64,000 nucleotides of DNA from Oceaniferula marina (lineage in GTDB: Bacteria > Verrucomicrobiota > Verrucomicrobiia > Verrucomicrobiales > Akkermansiaceae). Both the position numbers and the translations under genes were made by a program. Shown one piece after another: positions 1 to 9,511 of this stretch; the first letter of the stretch is position 1, and the number at the start of each line of letters is the position of its first letter. The DNA lies in NCBI RefSeq assembly GCF_013391475.1, contig NZ_JACBAZ010000012.1, positions 18,064-82,063 of the forward strand. The letters are read 5' to 3'. The notes beneath the pieces are model-generated. The model made no database searches and was not told the DNA's origin. It saw only the letters and a program-made list of their open reading frames with translations.

Positions 1-590
1 CTCGCACAGGCTTCACTGGCTAGCCATGCCTGGGTCTCCCGCAGTTGCCACGCCAAATCTTCAGCCTCCATCCGGGCCTGTTCCTCAGCCCAGGCATTTT
101 CCTCGGCTATCCACTCAGCCTCTTCCCTCAGGCGCTCAGCTTCTTCCCTCAGCTGCCGCTCCCGCAGCAGTTGGGCTTCTTTGATCTGGGCAATCTCCTG
201 GGCCTCACGTTCTGCCGCGATGGCAGCTTCCTGATCAGCCACATATGCCGTCTCAGCTTCACGTCGCCGGGCCTCCTCCTCCGCATACTCACGGACCCGC
301 TGCTCCATCGTCTCAATCAATACCTTTTCTCTCTCCATCGCTTGATTGGAGACCTCCAGTGCCCGTTGATCAGCCTCCAAGCGCTCCTGGGCAAGTTGTA
401 ACTCCAGCTCACGCTCTTTGTTTTCCAGCTCGATGATCCGGGCGTTCTGCTCCGCACGTTCCTGTTGCTCGGATGCCTTCATGGCAGGCTCTCCCTCTTT
501 GAGACCAGTTTCGGGTTTCTCCTGACAGGCACAGAACAAACTCACCATCAAGGTAAGGCTCATCATCGTCGCTATGGGTAATTTAAACAT
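1..590 (-). CDS. Coiled-coil lipoprotein, 3' end outside window
   Basis: I read this frame directly on the minus strand; it has no stop before the window edge, so the C-terminus is missing. It starts with MFKLPIATMM, has a hydrophobic signal segment and a probable lipobox (L-F-C-A-C, Cys at about residue 22). After about residue 45 it is almost entirely charged, rich in E, R, Q and A with short heptad-like repeats such as AERLREEAEW, which predicts a long coiled coil in the periplasm. Overlapping plus-strand frames are shadows of this low-complexity region. It may be an envelope scaffold or tether. No family is recognised. Confidence 0.7.
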   Translation of the reverse strand, partial: MFKLPIATMMSLTLMVSLFCACQEKPETGLKEGEPAMKASEQQERAEQNARIIELENKERELELQLAQERLEADQRALEVSNQAMEREKVLIETMEQRVREYAEEEARRREAETAYVADQEAAIAAEREAQEIAQIKEAQLLRERQLREEAERLREEAEWIAEENAWAEEQARMEAEDLAWQLRETQAWLASEACA

Positions 591-705
591 TTCTTTGATC
601 GTTTCTGCCACTGAGACGAATCCCCGTGATCATTCATTCAAATTAATTTATCGGGGCTTGGCAGTTGTCCCTTCTCCGGTTCTGGGTTAGAACCATGTCC
701 GAACC

Positions 706-2721
706 ATGATAGCATTTGCAGACGACAACGAAGGACGGTCATCCGGCGACCTGGTAAACGCCATGGAGCAAATGTTCTCAAGCTCGGGAAAACTTTCCTC
801 ATCCCCGGATTTTGAATACCGGGCGGAACAGCAGCAGATGTCCATGGCCGTGGCCGAAGCCTTGGAAAATACTCACGTCCTCTGCGCGGAGGCCGGAACC
901 GGGGTGGGAAAATCCCTCGCCTACCTCATCCCCGCCGCTAAATTCGCATTGGAAACCGGCCGAAAAGCGGTCATTTCAACCCACACCATCAACCTCCAGG
1001 AACAGCTGATCAACAAAGACATCCCGCTGGCGAATAAGATTCTTGGGGGAGAGCTCAAGGCCGCCCTACTCAAAGGGCGAGGGAATTACGTCTGCCCGCT
1101 CCGACTCAAACGTGCGATGCAGCAGACCGGTGATTTATTTAGCACCGGCGAGGCCGAGGAGCTGAAAGCTATTTGGGACTGGGCCGAAGGCACCCGGGAT
1201 GGAACCAAAAGCGATCTCAACTTCCAGCCCTCGGCCAAAGTCTGGAGTCAGGTCTGCTCTGACGGCAGCGTCTGCACCCACCGCACCTGCGGCCGCAATG
1301 GTAACTGTTTCTATCAAATTGCACGTAAACAGATGGAGGATGCCGACATCGTCGTGCTCAACCACACCTTGTTCTTCTCTCTGCTCGCGCTCGGAGAAAT
1401 CCCGGATGACGATCCCGGCTATCTCTTTGCCAACGATTTTGTCATCTTTGATGAGGCCCACACGCTGGAACAGGTTGCCGCTGTTCAGTTAGGGCTTCGC
1501 CAAAGTCACGCAGGACTCAAATTCGAGGTCCAACGCCTCTACAATCCACGCAACCGCAAAGGACTGCTTCGCGCAATGCACAACGCCCGGGCCATGAAAG
1601 CCGCCGAGCGCGTTCTGGATGAAGCCGAGGAGTTCTATCAAACCATCGCAGAACAAGTCGAATTCGGAAAATTCAGTAAAGAGTTCCGAGTCAGGCAACC
1701 CGACTTCGTCGATAACACACTCGGCGAGCCGCTCCGAGCCCTCTGGGGAGAGATCGAAGAAGCGGCAGATGCCTTGGAAAAAGACTCCACCACCCGAGCT
1801 GAACTCATGGACGGAGCTCGGAGAATGCGCGAAATCCACGCCGGTCTACGCCTGTTCCTCGACCAGGATGACGAAGACAGTGTCTACTGGGTGCAGAAAA
1901 GCGGACGGGACGACGACATGCTCAGCATTCACTCTGCGCCCATCAACGTTGCTGACCGCCTGCGCCGGATCATGTTTGGCCACGGTCGGACCTGTATCCT
2001 GACCAGCGCCACCCTCGGAACGGGAGATGAAGAACTTCTCTACTTTCGCAAACGTATCGGTGCTGAAAATGCCCTCGCCGTCAAAATTGGGTCTCCGTTC
2101 AATTACCAGGAACAGATGAAAATCTACGTGATCAAATCGATGCCGGAGCCATCACATAAGGATTACGAAAACGCCCTGGTTCACTGGATTGGCCGCGTGC
2201 TTAAATACACCGAAGGCAAGGCCTTTGTACTGTTTACCAGTTACCGGCTGATGCGAAATGTGGCAGCTGCCATGGACGATTTTTTTTACGACCACGACTG
2301 GCGTCTGCTTCTTCAAGGGGATGGTATGCCACGCCACAAGATGATCGATATTTTCCGCAAGGACACACACAGCGTTCTCTTTGGAACCGATAGCTTTTGG
2401 GCCGGGGTCGACGTCCCCGGTGAAGCTCTGTCCAATGTCATCATCACCCGACTACCCTTTGCCGTGCCCGACCACCCACTGGTGGAATCCCGCTTGGAAG
2501 CCATCATTGCCGATGGAGGCAATGCCTTCGTTGACTACTCGGTTCCCGAAGCGGTTCTCAAACTACGTCAAGGCGTCGGGCGACTGATCCGCACAGCCAA
2601 AGACAAAGGCATGGTTGTTCTGCTAGATAATCGTGTCGTCACCAAACCCTACGGAAAAACCTTTTTGGGGTCCCTGCCTCCGGCCCCAATCAAAATCGTC
2701 AACGAGCCGCTCAAGGATTAA
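706..2721 (+). CDS. dinG: DinG/YoaA-type ATP-dependent DNA helicase
   Basis: Superfamily 2, XPD-like helicase that unwinds damaged or structured DNA (family knowledge). Visible motifs: Walker A AEAGTGVGKS near residue 60, DEAH box FDEAHT near 248, and the C-terminal motif with GVGRLIR near 625. Cysteines near residue 129 and in a group of four near 184-200 fit the 4Fe-4S cluster of XPD/DinG enzymes. At 671 residues it is of normal family length. The ATG at 706 follows an out-of-frame ATG at 695. It stands alone in front of the DsrE-like gene, 40 bases away, and the two may be co-transcribed. Confidence 0.93.
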   Translation: MIAFADDNEGRSSGDLVNAMEQMFSSSGKLSSSPDFEYRAEQQQMSMAVAEALENTHVLCAEAGTGVGKSLAYLIPAAKFALETGRKAVISTHTINLQEQLINKDIPLANKILGGELKAALLKGRGNYVCPLRLKRAMQQTGDLFSTGEAEELKAIWDWAEGTRDGTKSDLNFQPSAKVWSQVCSDGSVCTHRTCGRNGNCFYQIARKQMEDADIVVLNHTLFFSLLALGEIPDDDPGYLFANDFVIFDEAHTLEQVAAVQLGLRQSHAGLKFEVQRLYNPRNRKGLLRAMHNARAMKAAERVLDEAEEFYQTIAEQVEFGKFSKEFRVRQPDFVDNTLGEPLRALWGEIEEAADALEKDSTTRAELMDGARRMREIHAGLRLFLDQDDEDSVYWVQKSGRDDDMLSIHSAPINVADRLRRIMFGHGRTCILTSATLGTGDEELLYFRKRIGAENALAVKIGSPFNYQEQMKIYVIKSMPEPSHKDYENALVHWIGRVLKYTEGKAFVLFTSYRLMRNVAAAMDDFFYDHDWRLLLQGDGMPRHKMIDIFRKDTHSVLFGTDSFWAGVDVPGEALSNVIITRLPFAVPDHPLVESRLEAIIADGGNAFVDYSVPEAVLKLRQGVGRLIRTAKDKGMVVLLDNRVVTKPYGKTFLGSLPPAPIKIVNEPLKD

Positions 2722-2761
2722 GCGCCCCTAACGACACACCCACACGCACAAATAAAAGACC

Positions 2762-3094
2762 ATGCAACGATCCGTCATCATCACTCGAAATGGCATGGGA
2801 GAAGGCGATCCCAAGCTCTCTCTCATCCTACTGGAAAAATATCTGACATCCTCACTGGAAAATGACGACATCAAGGACGTCTATGCCTTTTATAACAGTG
2901 GAGTCAAAGCCCCACTGGAGAACAAAAACATCTACCTGCTGCTCGAACAGGTCCAGAGCAAGGGAGCCGAGATCTATTTTTGCGGAACCTGCCTTGAGTT
3001 CTACGGGCTGGCTCAGGATGTCAACATTGGCAAGATTGCATGCATGAATGACATCCGTACGGTCATCAACAACAGCCGGGCTGATTTTTTATAA
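2762..3094 (+). CDS. DsrE-family protein, YedF C-terminal domain type
   Basis: A 110-residue cytoplasmic protein. The pattern of an N-terminal strand plus G-x-G-D (GMGEGD near 11-16), FYNSGVK near 43-49 and CGTCL at 74-78 matches the C-terminal DsrE-like domain of YedF, a family annotated in selenium metabolism and usually next to selD. The TusA-like N-terminal domain of full YedF is absent. C74 and C77 are candidate sulfur or selenium carriers. It follows dinG by 40 bases and is convergent with aroD. Because this window also holds a probable selenoprotein gene at 24385, a link to selenium handling is plausible but not shown. A plain DsrE sulfur-relay protein is the alternative. Confidence 0.75.
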   Translation: MQRSVIITRNGMGEGDPKLSLILLEKYLTSSLENDDIKDVYAFYNSGVKAPLENKNIYLLLEQVQSKGAEIYFCGTCLEFYGLAQDVNIGKIACMNDIRTVINNSRADFL

Positions 3095-3128
3095 GCGAAA
3101 TAGCAAGGGTTCAACGCAAGCCGGCGGC

Positions 3129-3150
3129 GGCTGATTGAGGCCAATCAGCC
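3129..3150. terminator. Hairpin between convergent genes
   Basis: A perfect 9-bp stem (GGCTGATTG / CAATCAGCC) with a 4-nt loop lies between the convergent dsrE-like and aroD genes. There is no T-run on either side, so it is a weak or factor-assisted bidirectional terminator at best. Confidence 0.35.
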
Positions 3151-3167
3151 CTACCGTTATCATCTCA

Positions 3168-3899
3168 TCACAATCCCTGAGGCTCGTTACTGGGAGCCTT
3201 GGTGATCGGATCCAGAGCCGCAATCGCTGTTTTCAACAATTCGGCAGGCCACTGGCCGGGAGCCGTAGGTTCACTTCCCAGATATCCGTAATTGAGCAAG
3301 GATCCGTGCTGGGCATAGAGCATACGCGACACCGGAGCGAGCGGCCCCATGCCCATGATCGCCATGGGATGTGTGTTGCGCTGCAGTAAACTGGTGCACA
3401 GAGGAAAATCCTTCACACTTTTATGATAGAGCGCCAACTTAACAATATCGGCTTCCTCTGCCATATCCACCATACGCTGAAGCTGAAATTCTTCCGGGGT
3501 ATGGTCAAAGTTGTGATAGGAAAGAATCAACCCTACCTCACGAGATCGAATCTCGTGGATGGTTTTTTCCAAACCATTGTATGATGCCAGCTCGACATCA
3601 ATCCAAGTTGCCCGGTCAGCCACCGCCATCAGCAACTCGGCTCGCTCCTCCAAACTAAGGACCGCAGCTCCCCCCTCCGCAGCACAGCGGGCAGTGAACA
3701 ACAAAGGAAAATCCTTAAAACGATCCAGCTCGAGCTCCAAAGCATCCATGTGCCCGGACATGGCATCGAGACGAATCTCCAACAAGTCACACTGCTGCGG
3801 CAACTCAACCGGCTGCAGGCAGGCAAGATGGTTCAATGAGGCAACAGATCCCACCACCAGTGGGCACTCAGGAATAGTCACTTGACGTTGGCTGGACAT
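3168..3899 (-). CDS. aroD: Type I 3-dehydroquinate dehydratase
   Basis: Third step of the shikimate pathway: dehydration of 3-dehydroquinate through a Schiff base. The 243-residue length fits the class I aldolase-type enzyme. Visible catalytic residues: E41 and R43 in LLEIRLD, H129 in SYHNF, and the Schiff-base lysine K154 in IVKLALYHKS. The C-terminal LLNYGYLGSEPTAPGQ loop matches the substrate-binding loop of the family. ATG at 3899. It is convergent with the dsrE-like gene and same-strand with the sulfatase upstream, separated by 82 bases. Confidence 0.92.
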   Translation of the reverse strand: MSSQRQVTIPECPLVVGSVASLNHLACLQPVELPQQCDLLEIRLDAMSGHMDALELELDRFKDFPLLFTARCAAEGGAAVLSLEERAELLMAVADRATWIDVELASYNGLEKTIHEIRSREVGLILSYHNFDHTPEEFQLQRMVDMAEEADIVKLALYHKSVKDFPLCTSLLQRNTHPMAIMGMGPLAPVSRMLYAQHGSLLNYGYLGSEPTAPGQWPAELLKTAIAALDPITKAPSNEPQGL

Positions 3900-3981
3900 G
3901 ACATCCGCATGTCACATCCAGCCGCATGATTTGTCAATGCGCGTTCGCAAGGAATCTTGCCATCCGCAGGCATCAAGTGCT

Positions 3982-5487
3982 TTATTTGTATTCTTTTTCC
4001 AGTGCTCCCATGGGGAACAACTTGTTTGGCACCCGTGCGTCGCGCATCAATTTTTCAATTTCCGCCACAACTTCGGGGTGCTGCTGGGCCACATCTTCGC
4101 TTTCTCCGATATCCTTGGCCAGATTGTAAAGCTTCAAGGGGGTCTTGCTTCCACTCTTCATCACATTCTCCCGGATTCCTTTCCAGTCACCCATACGGAT
4201 GACTTGCTGACCACGGGTCAAACGGCTCTCCCAATACAGGTATTTATGTTCTGGCTGATCTGCACCGGTCAACGCGGGAACAAAGGAAATGCCGTCGATT
4301 CCCGCAGGAGCTTTCACTCCGGCAATGTCACATGCCGTCGGTAAAAAGTCCCAGAGGGCGGCCACATGATCCGTGCTGCTGTTCGCTTTGATTTTCCCGG
4401 TCCATTTTACGACAGCGGGCACGCGGATGCCACCTTCATAGAGGTCGCATTTTTTACCACGCAAAAGGCCGTTCCCTTCAAAAAAGGCACGGTCATAGCC
4501 ACCGTTGAAGGTCGCTCCGTTATCGGAGGAAAAAATCACCACGGTCTTATCATCAAGATCCAATTCTTTGAGCAAGGTTCTCATTTTACCCAAGGTCCGG
4601 TCCATGCGGGTAATCATCGCAGCGTAGGTTGCCCTCGGTGTCTTATTCGGTAGATAACCAGCCCCTTTGACGTATGGTTCTTCTTTACCAAACTCCTTAC
4701 GGTATTTTGCCAGCGACGGTTCGTCTTCAGGAACCTGCAAGGCCACGTGGGGAACAGGCGTCGCATAATACAGGAAAAACGGTTTATCCTTACTGCGCTT
4801 GATAAAGGCAAGCGCCTCGTCCTCCATCACATCCGCAGCATAAGTCTCTCCGGTCAAACCACGGTCATTCCCTGGAAGCGTCACCTTCTGGTCATTCTTC
4901 CACAAGTAGGTGGGGTAATAGTTATGAGCGTTGCGCTGGCAAATATACCCATAAAAAAAGTCAAACCCGTGCCGGTGCGGGCTGCCCTCATCCTTGGGAT
5001 GACCCAAGCCCCACTTGCCGATACATGCGGTTGTATATCCCGCATCCTGCAAGAGTTCGGCCACCGTGGTTTCCGATGCCGGCATCGCCAGCTGCCCGGG
5101 GAAGCCGTCTTCTTGTTTATACTGCTGAAAGCGGCTTGCCGCCTTTTTCATATCGGGGTCCGAGTATTTCTCAGGCTTTCCTAACAAATGAGCCGAGTTC
5201 TCGCGGATCGCGGCATGACCCATATGCTTTCCTGTCAATAAAGCGCAACGTGACGGAGCACACACATTCTGACCGGAATAGAACTGGGTAAACTTCATTC
5301 CCTCTTCTGCCAACTGGTCAATATGCGGCGTCTTGATTTTCTTTTGCCCGTAACACCCCAGTTCGCCATAGCCGAGGTCATCGGCAAAGAAAAAGATGAT
5401 GTTTGGTTTATTGTTTTCCTTCGCTTGAAGGCCTGAGGCCGCCAGCAAGGATAATGCGATCGTGGATAATACGTGTGTGGTCTTCAT
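3982..5487 (-). CDS. Secreted formylglycine-type sulfatase
   Basis: Family S1 arylsulfatase-like enzyme that hydrolyses sulfate esters, probably on polysaccharides. Signal peptide MKTTHVLSTIALSLLAASG, then metal-binding ADDLGYGELG with D36 and D37, and the C-x-P-x-R signature CAPSR at 76-80, whose cysteine must be matured to formylglycine by an anaerobic or FGE-type enzyme not in this window. IGKWGLGHPK and FSSDNGAT are further family motifs. 501 residues. A terminator hairpin at 5540-5568 separates it from the PEP-CTERM gene upstream, so it probably has its own promoter in the 52-base gap before the start. The substrate cannot be told from sequence alone. Confidence 0.92.
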   Translation of the reverse strand: MKTTHVLSTIALSLLAASGLQAKENNKPNIIFFFADDLGYGELGCYGQKKIKTPHIDQLAEEGMKFTQFYSGQNVCAPSRCALLTGKHMGHAAIRENSAHLLGKPEKYSDPDMKKAASRFQQYKQEDGFPGQLAMPASETTVAELLQDAGYTTACIGKWGLGHPKDEGSPHRHGFDFFYGYICQRNAHNYYPTYLWKNDQKVTLPGNDRGLTGETYAADVMEDEALAFIKRSKDKPFFLYYATPVPHVALQVPEDEPSLAKYRKEFGKEEPYVKGAGYLPNKTPRATYAAMITRMDRTLGKMRTLLKELDLDDKTVVIFSSDNGATFNGGYDRAFFEGNGLLRGKKCDLYEGGIRVPAVVKWTGKIKANSSTDHVAALWDFLPTACDIAGVKAPAGIDGISFVPALTGADQPEHKYLYWESRLTRGQQVIRMGDWKGIRENVMKSGSKTPLKLYNLAKDIGESEDVAQQHPEVVAEIEKLMRDARVPNKLFPMGALEKEYK

Positions 5488-5539
5488 GAAAGTTAACGGA
5501 TGGTATCGAATACGTAGGGGAATGTTATTTCTTGGCGTT

Positions 5540-5568
5540 AAAAAACCCGGCCTTGATCCAAGACCGGG
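5540..5568 (-). terminator. Intrinsic terminator of the PEP-CTERM gene
   Basis: On the minus strand CCCGGTCTTG-GAT-CAAGGCCGGG forms a 10-bp stem with one G-U pair, followed by TTTTTT. It lies 23 bases after the stop of the PEP-CTERM gene. Confidence 0.75.
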
Positions 5569-5591
5569 GAAAAATTGAATCGGGTAGTCAT

Positions 5592-6317
5592 TTACTTCCG
5601 ACGGCGCAGGAACAACGCGACCCCAGACAAGCCAAGCAAAGCTGCTGATGAGGGCTCAGGCACTGTGGTGACATCAACTGAAATATTATCGATTCCATTT
5701 GTGAGTGTGCTGGCATGAAGACTCTGAATCCCGATACCATCTACGGTCAATTGCCCCGCAAATGTATAGGGAGCCAGTCCCGTTTCATTTGAATCTTCAA
5801 GCTTAATCGATGTGTTCGTGCCATCATAAGTAATAATGGCTTTAATGTTTTCTTCGGTTCCGCTGCTAGCAAAATTAATGAGATTAGATCCTGTCGCATT
5901 CGTTGTACCTGTAATATGAAGACCTACAGTTCCATTTTGCCTCTTGCCAATAAAATAAGTAAACCCAGATCCATTGAGAAGTTGTAATCCAATCCCCCGC
6001 CCACTCTGCGTCTCATTGCGAATGAGCGTAAAATCCACCGTCATCGTATCATTGACGCCTATTGTGATTGCGCCACCAGAAAAATCACGCTCATTGAGAC
6101 TAAAACCTCTTCCCAATGCTGCCCCAGATGTCACGACAAAATCTCCATCGCCCCCTGACCACGCCCCTGACCAGCCGGGCGTGCCACTTCCACCATTTTG
6201 ACCCCCTACATCTTCAGTGCTTGTGTAGCTATTAAAATTATCTTCCGCAATGATCACCGCCTGAGCTGCACCTATTGCTAGGCTCCCAATCATCATTGTT
6301 ATCACTGTTGTTTTCAT
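5592..6317 (-). CDS. PEP-CTERM sorted secreted protein
   Basis: Start chosen at the ATG at 6317 (MKTTVITMMIGSLAIGAAQA), which gives a clean signal peptide; the longer frame needs a TTG. The 241-residue product has a beta-rich body (AEDNFNSYT opening, GWSGAWSGG) typical of concanavalin-like extracellular domains. It ends with VPEPSSAALLGLSGVALF plus RRRK, a classic PEP-CTERM signal recognised by exosortase. It is divergent from the AraC/XylR-like regulator, with 128 bases between starts that contain an operator candidate. The role is unknown; presumably a surface or matrix protein. Confidence 0.82.
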   Translation of the reverse strand: MKTTVITMMIGSLAIGAAQAVIIAEDNFNSYTSTEDVGGQNGGSGTPGWSGAWSGGDGDFVVTSGAALGRGFSLNERDFSGGAITIGVNDTMTVDFTLIRNETQSGRGIGLQLLNGSGFTYFIGKRQNGTVGLHITGTTNATGSNLINFASSGTEENIKAIITYDGTNTSIKLEDSNETGLAPYTFAGQLTVDGIGIQSLHASTLTNGIDNISVDVTTVPEPSSAALLGLSGVALFLRRRK

Positions 6318-6415
6318 GTTTATGTATTTGGTTGTTTTAGTTGCTTTTTTCACTTCCACCCATCGGTGAAAGCAGACTCGATTATGCAAAACCATCCCAT
6401 CTTGTCGTTGCAATC

Positions 6416-6444
6416 TTGCGTATTATTTTTATGATTTTGCGCAA
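6416..6444 (+). promoter_or_regulatory. Operator candidate before the XylR-like regulator
   Basis: A 29-nt site with dyad character: left half TTGCGTATTAT, right half TTTTGCGCAA. It matches the site at 9512-9540 at 24 of 29 positions by eye. It ends one base before the ATG at 6446, so binding would block or control the regulator's own expression and could also affect the divergent PEP-CTERM gene. Confidence 0.55.
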
Positions 6445-6445
6445 T

Positions 6446-7612
6446 ATGAAACCCATAGATAAAAATCAGCGCCAATCCAAAGACTCTTCGTTCACACTCG
6501 GTCTGGTGATGGATTTTTTTAACCCGAAGCTGCTTGAGGGGGCTCGGGCCTACTGTGAAGAACAGCACATCCGTCTGGATGCGCGCTGGTCGGTGCGGGG
6601 GGACTGGCTTCCAGAAAAGCTCAGCTGGAATGGTGTTTTACACGGTCTGGTTGAAGCGTCCGCTGTCTCCGAACGCCTTGCGCAGACCACCCTGCCAGCA
6701 CTGGCACTTACAGCCGATGAATCCTCACTTGCGGTGATTCCTGACTACTATCGCTGCGGTCAACTTGCCGCTGAAGAACTCCTCTGCTATGGCGCGGAGC
6801 ACCTGCTTCTGGCCAAACTTAGTCACCGGTTCCTCGATCGTCGTTTTTTTGACGGAGCCCTCTCTGTGGCACAACAACATCAAATCCCCTTTACGGCATT
6901 CGATAATACGAGCAGGAGTTTCCGCCCCATGATCCGAAAACTGGTGAGAACCATCAAAAAACCTCCCTCCCCCCTTGGCTTTTGTTTAGCCCATGCTGCG
7001 GTCGCCCACTCCGTCACCAATGCGCTTGCATCCTCGGGCATACGTATCCCTGAAGAGGTCAGCATCGTGGTCATCGACAAGGATGTTCAACAAACGGCGG
7101 CTCTGGCAACAGTCCCTCTAACCAGCATCGAACTCAACGAATGGCACCGTGGATTTGTTGCAGCAGAAACCTTGCATCGCTGGTTACTGGACAAGCACAA
7201 ACCCGCCCATGACATCCAAATCCCCCCACGCGGAGTAAGAGGCAGGGCAAGCACCGGACACGTGGAGAGCCGGGATCCCGTCATGGCCAAGGCACTTGGA
7301 TATCTACGTGCTCACTTCAAACAAAGCATCGGGGTCCCCGAAATTGTCGCCGCCGCAGGAGCCTCGCGCAGACTGGTGGAGATGAGATTCCGTGAAGCCC
7401 TCAACCGAAGCATTCACGAAGAACTGCGAAGGCTGCGGATCGAACATGCCCAGCACCTTCTAAAAGAACAATCATTGAGTATCACAGAAATTGCCCGCAG
7501 CTGTGGTTTTGCCTCCGTTCACTATTTTTCTGCCGCGTTCAAACGAGAAATTGGGATCTCCCCCAAGCGATTCCAACAACAAAACCGAGACGCCTCATCG
7601 CGTGGTGAATGA
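6446..7612 (+). CDS. XylR-like AraC-family transcriptional regulator
   Basis: Start placed at the ATG at 6446 because the upstream frame opens with TTG and the candidate operator lies at 6416-6444; ATG 6431 is an alternative. The 388-residue length matches the E. coli XylR type: an N-terminal LacI-like periplasmic-binding-protein fold (FTLGLVMDFFNPKLLEGARA, and later IPEEVSIVVIDKD) and a C-terminal double helix-turn-helix (about 285-385, with VHYFSAAFKREIGISPKRF). Such proteins sense a sugar and switch on a nearby degradation gene. Its 3' end overlaps the convergent DUF3472 gene by 18 bases. The shared operator suggests it controls itself and that gene. Confidence 0.88.
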   Translation: MKPIDKNQRQSKDSSFTLGLVMDFFNPKLLEGARAYCEEQHIRLDARWSVRGDWLPEKLSWNGVLHGLVEASAVSERLAQTTLPALALTADESSLAVIPDYYRCGQLAAEELLCYGAEHLLLAKLSHRFLDRRFFDGALSVAQQHQIPFTAFDNTSRSFRPMIRKLVRTIKKPPSPLGFCLAHAAVAHSVTNALASSGIRIPEEVSIVVIDKDVQQTAALATVPLTSIELNEWHRGFVAAETLHRWLLDKHKPAHDIQIPPRGVRGRASTGHVESRDPVMAKALGYLRAHFKQSIGVPEIVAAAGASRRLVEMRFREALNRSIHEELRRLRIEHAQHLLKEQSLSITEIARSCGFASVHYFSAAFKREIGISPKRFQQQNRDASSRGE

Positions 7613-9466
7613 TCCCGAATCAAACATCCACATCTTCCCCCGCTCATTGAAGACGAGGGCGCGGTAATAGTACTTTGTCTTGGGTTTTAAATCGTCCAAT
7701 TTCACTGAATTGATACCATTTTTTAAAACCTCAACCTTCTGGGAATGAGGCCAAATACGATCATCCTTTAAGGTGGAATGTTTTCTTTCCGTACCTGATT
7801 TTTTGCGTGGAGCAAAGGTCAGGCAATCCTTTTCTCCATAGTAAACCACCGCACTGGCATCGTTGCCCGCATCTTCAACGCCTAAATGCAGCATCGCTGA
7901 ATTTTCGGCAGATACCACACGGTGCTCTGCAAAGGTCACCGGCAATTGATAGAGTTGTTTGACTTTGTCCGGAGAAAGGTAATCGGGGAGGGCTTCATCA
8001 TGAACAGAACCCGGCAGTTGGATCGGTTTCGCCGGTCCACTGAAGTGCTCCATACCGCCCATCTGGAAGACAAACCATCCATCCTTGGTCACACCCCAGA
8101 GTTTATTGTTATGCGTTCTTTTACCTGCAGGTAGAATATCCAACCGCTGCCACTTCCCTTCGGCATCCAAACACCACCCTTTACGAACAACCTTACGAAC
8201 AATGTCACCGCTGCGCTGCACCTGCGGAGGACCGGGAACCTCCACAAAAGATCCCGGCCACAAGGAGGCTTTGGCCTTTCTGCCTGATCGACCTCCTACC
8301 CACTTTCTCCCGACACAATACAATTTCCACCCGGCCAAATCCGGATCATAAAAATACCCATAATACGTATTGTAGGTTTGACCACGCTCAACTCGAAGGC
8401 TCTGCACCACTTCATGTGGCCGTGATGAAGCCAATGGCGACCAACCCCTTGGTTTTACCCCCGTGCCCTCATGGCCAAAACCGCTGAAATCCGCGCTGGG
8501 GTCCCCCAATGCCAGTAGATGAGCCTGCTGCTCCAGCGGGGCCGTTTCACGCGACCACATCGAAAAATTAAATCCTCCCTGAAACCTCTGGTCTGCATCA
8601 AAACTGCCACCATAATATCCGAACGGGGTGACAATCGGAGAATAGCTGCTCACGTGATTCAAGCTCTTGGATACCATCACCCACATCTTCGTCTCTTCGA
8701 CCCGCGAGGACCGATAGCTTCCATGCACAGCCGCAGGACGCCAGCGGGCGCGCAGTAACTTCGCACCCTCGATAGCAGAACCATACACATCAACGGTCGA
8801 AAGTTTTCCCAATGAGACCCCTTGTTCGGTATCCGCCGACAAGTTCAGTGTATGTTTTCCCGTATCAGAAACTTGGAACACCAGCCCCTCCTTCATCGCC
8901 TTGACATCTCTCATTTTGATTCGCTTCTTCTGCCCGGCAAAAGAAACCACCATACTGCCCTCAGGATTCTTTTGGTTGGCATCCAGACGAATCAACAACC
9001 TCACCTCCCCGGGCTTCGTCAAATACAGATGCCAACGCATGGATTGGCCCGGTTTGTCCCACCCGTCCAGATAGGCATAATCAGAAGCTATCAAGGGAGG
9101 GTGACCTTTGGCCGGTTTCCCCGCAGGGTGACCATTCGCAACATCCTTGTGAGCCGACGCACCTTTGGCCCGGATTCCACGGTCAAAAAATCCATTGCTC
9201 GCAGTGAGTATGATTTTTCCTCTGCCTGCCGCCTGGCCATGGTATTCAATGCGATCTCCAAATTCCCCCACGCCTGAGGTAAACCACTCGGCTGGCTCAC
9301 CCAACTGGCCTTGTCCGGCAGGAACTTCAACTGCCTGAGCCGGACCACCTAGGCCCAACAACAAAACCGACACCGTCGTAAGTAAAGCTCCCGTTCTCCC
9401 CCCATCCCTGGCTCTCCCCACTTTAATTGACTCTGCCACCATTCTCGTCTGTTTCATGATCTGCAT
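7595..9466 (-). CDS. Secreted DUF5077/DUF3472 domain protein
   Basis: Start at ATG 9466 (9457 also possible; the longest frame starts with TTG). A signal segment TTVSVLLLGLGGPAQA follows a long charged n-region. The N-terminal half has a carbohydrate-binding-like stretch (YLDGWDKPGQSMRWHLYL), as in DUF5077. The middle contains WGP-free DUF3472-type motifs (TYYGYFYDPDLAGWKLYCVG, KASLWPGSFVEV). The C-terminus is a fibronectin-III-like module ending LKPKTKYYYRALVFNE. Roughly 623 residues. The family is common in polysaccharide utilisation loci but has no proven activity. The operator candidate at 9512-9540 lies 46 bases before the start. Confidence 0.75.
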   Translation of the reverse strand: MQIMKQTRMVAESIKVGRARDGGRTGALLTTVSVLLLGLGGPAQAVEVPAGQGQLGEPAEWFTSGVGEFGDRIEYHGQAAGRGKIILTASNGFFDRGIRAKGASAHKDVANGHPAGKPAKGHPPLIASDYAYLDGWDKPGQSMRWHLYLTKPGEVRLLIRLDANQKNPEGSMVVSFAGQKKRIKMRDVKAMKEGLVFQVSDTGKHTLNLSADTEQGVSLGKLSTVDVYGSAIEGAKLLRARWRPAAVHGSYRSSRVEETKMWVMVSKSLNHVSSYSPIVTPFGYYGGSFDADQRFQGGFNFSMWSRETAPLEQQAHLLALGDPSADFSGFGHEGTGVKPRGWSPLASSRPHEVVQSLRVERGQTYNTYYGYFYDPDLAGWKLYCVGRKWVGGRSGRKAKASLWPGSFVEVPGPPQVQRSGDIVRKVVRKGWCLDAEGKWQRLDILPAGKRTHNNKLWGVTKDGWFVFQMGGMEHFSGPAKPIQLPGSVHDEALPDYLSPDKVKQLYQLPVTFAEHRVVSAENSAMLHLGVEDAGNDASAVVYYGEKDCLTFAPRKKSGTERKHSTLKDDRIWPHSQKVEVLKNGINSVKLDDLKPKTKYYYRALVFNERGKMWMFDSGSFTTR

Positions 9467-9511
9467 ACCGGAACTTACTCTATCCAAAATGGCTCCCGTG
9501 TCGTTACCAAA

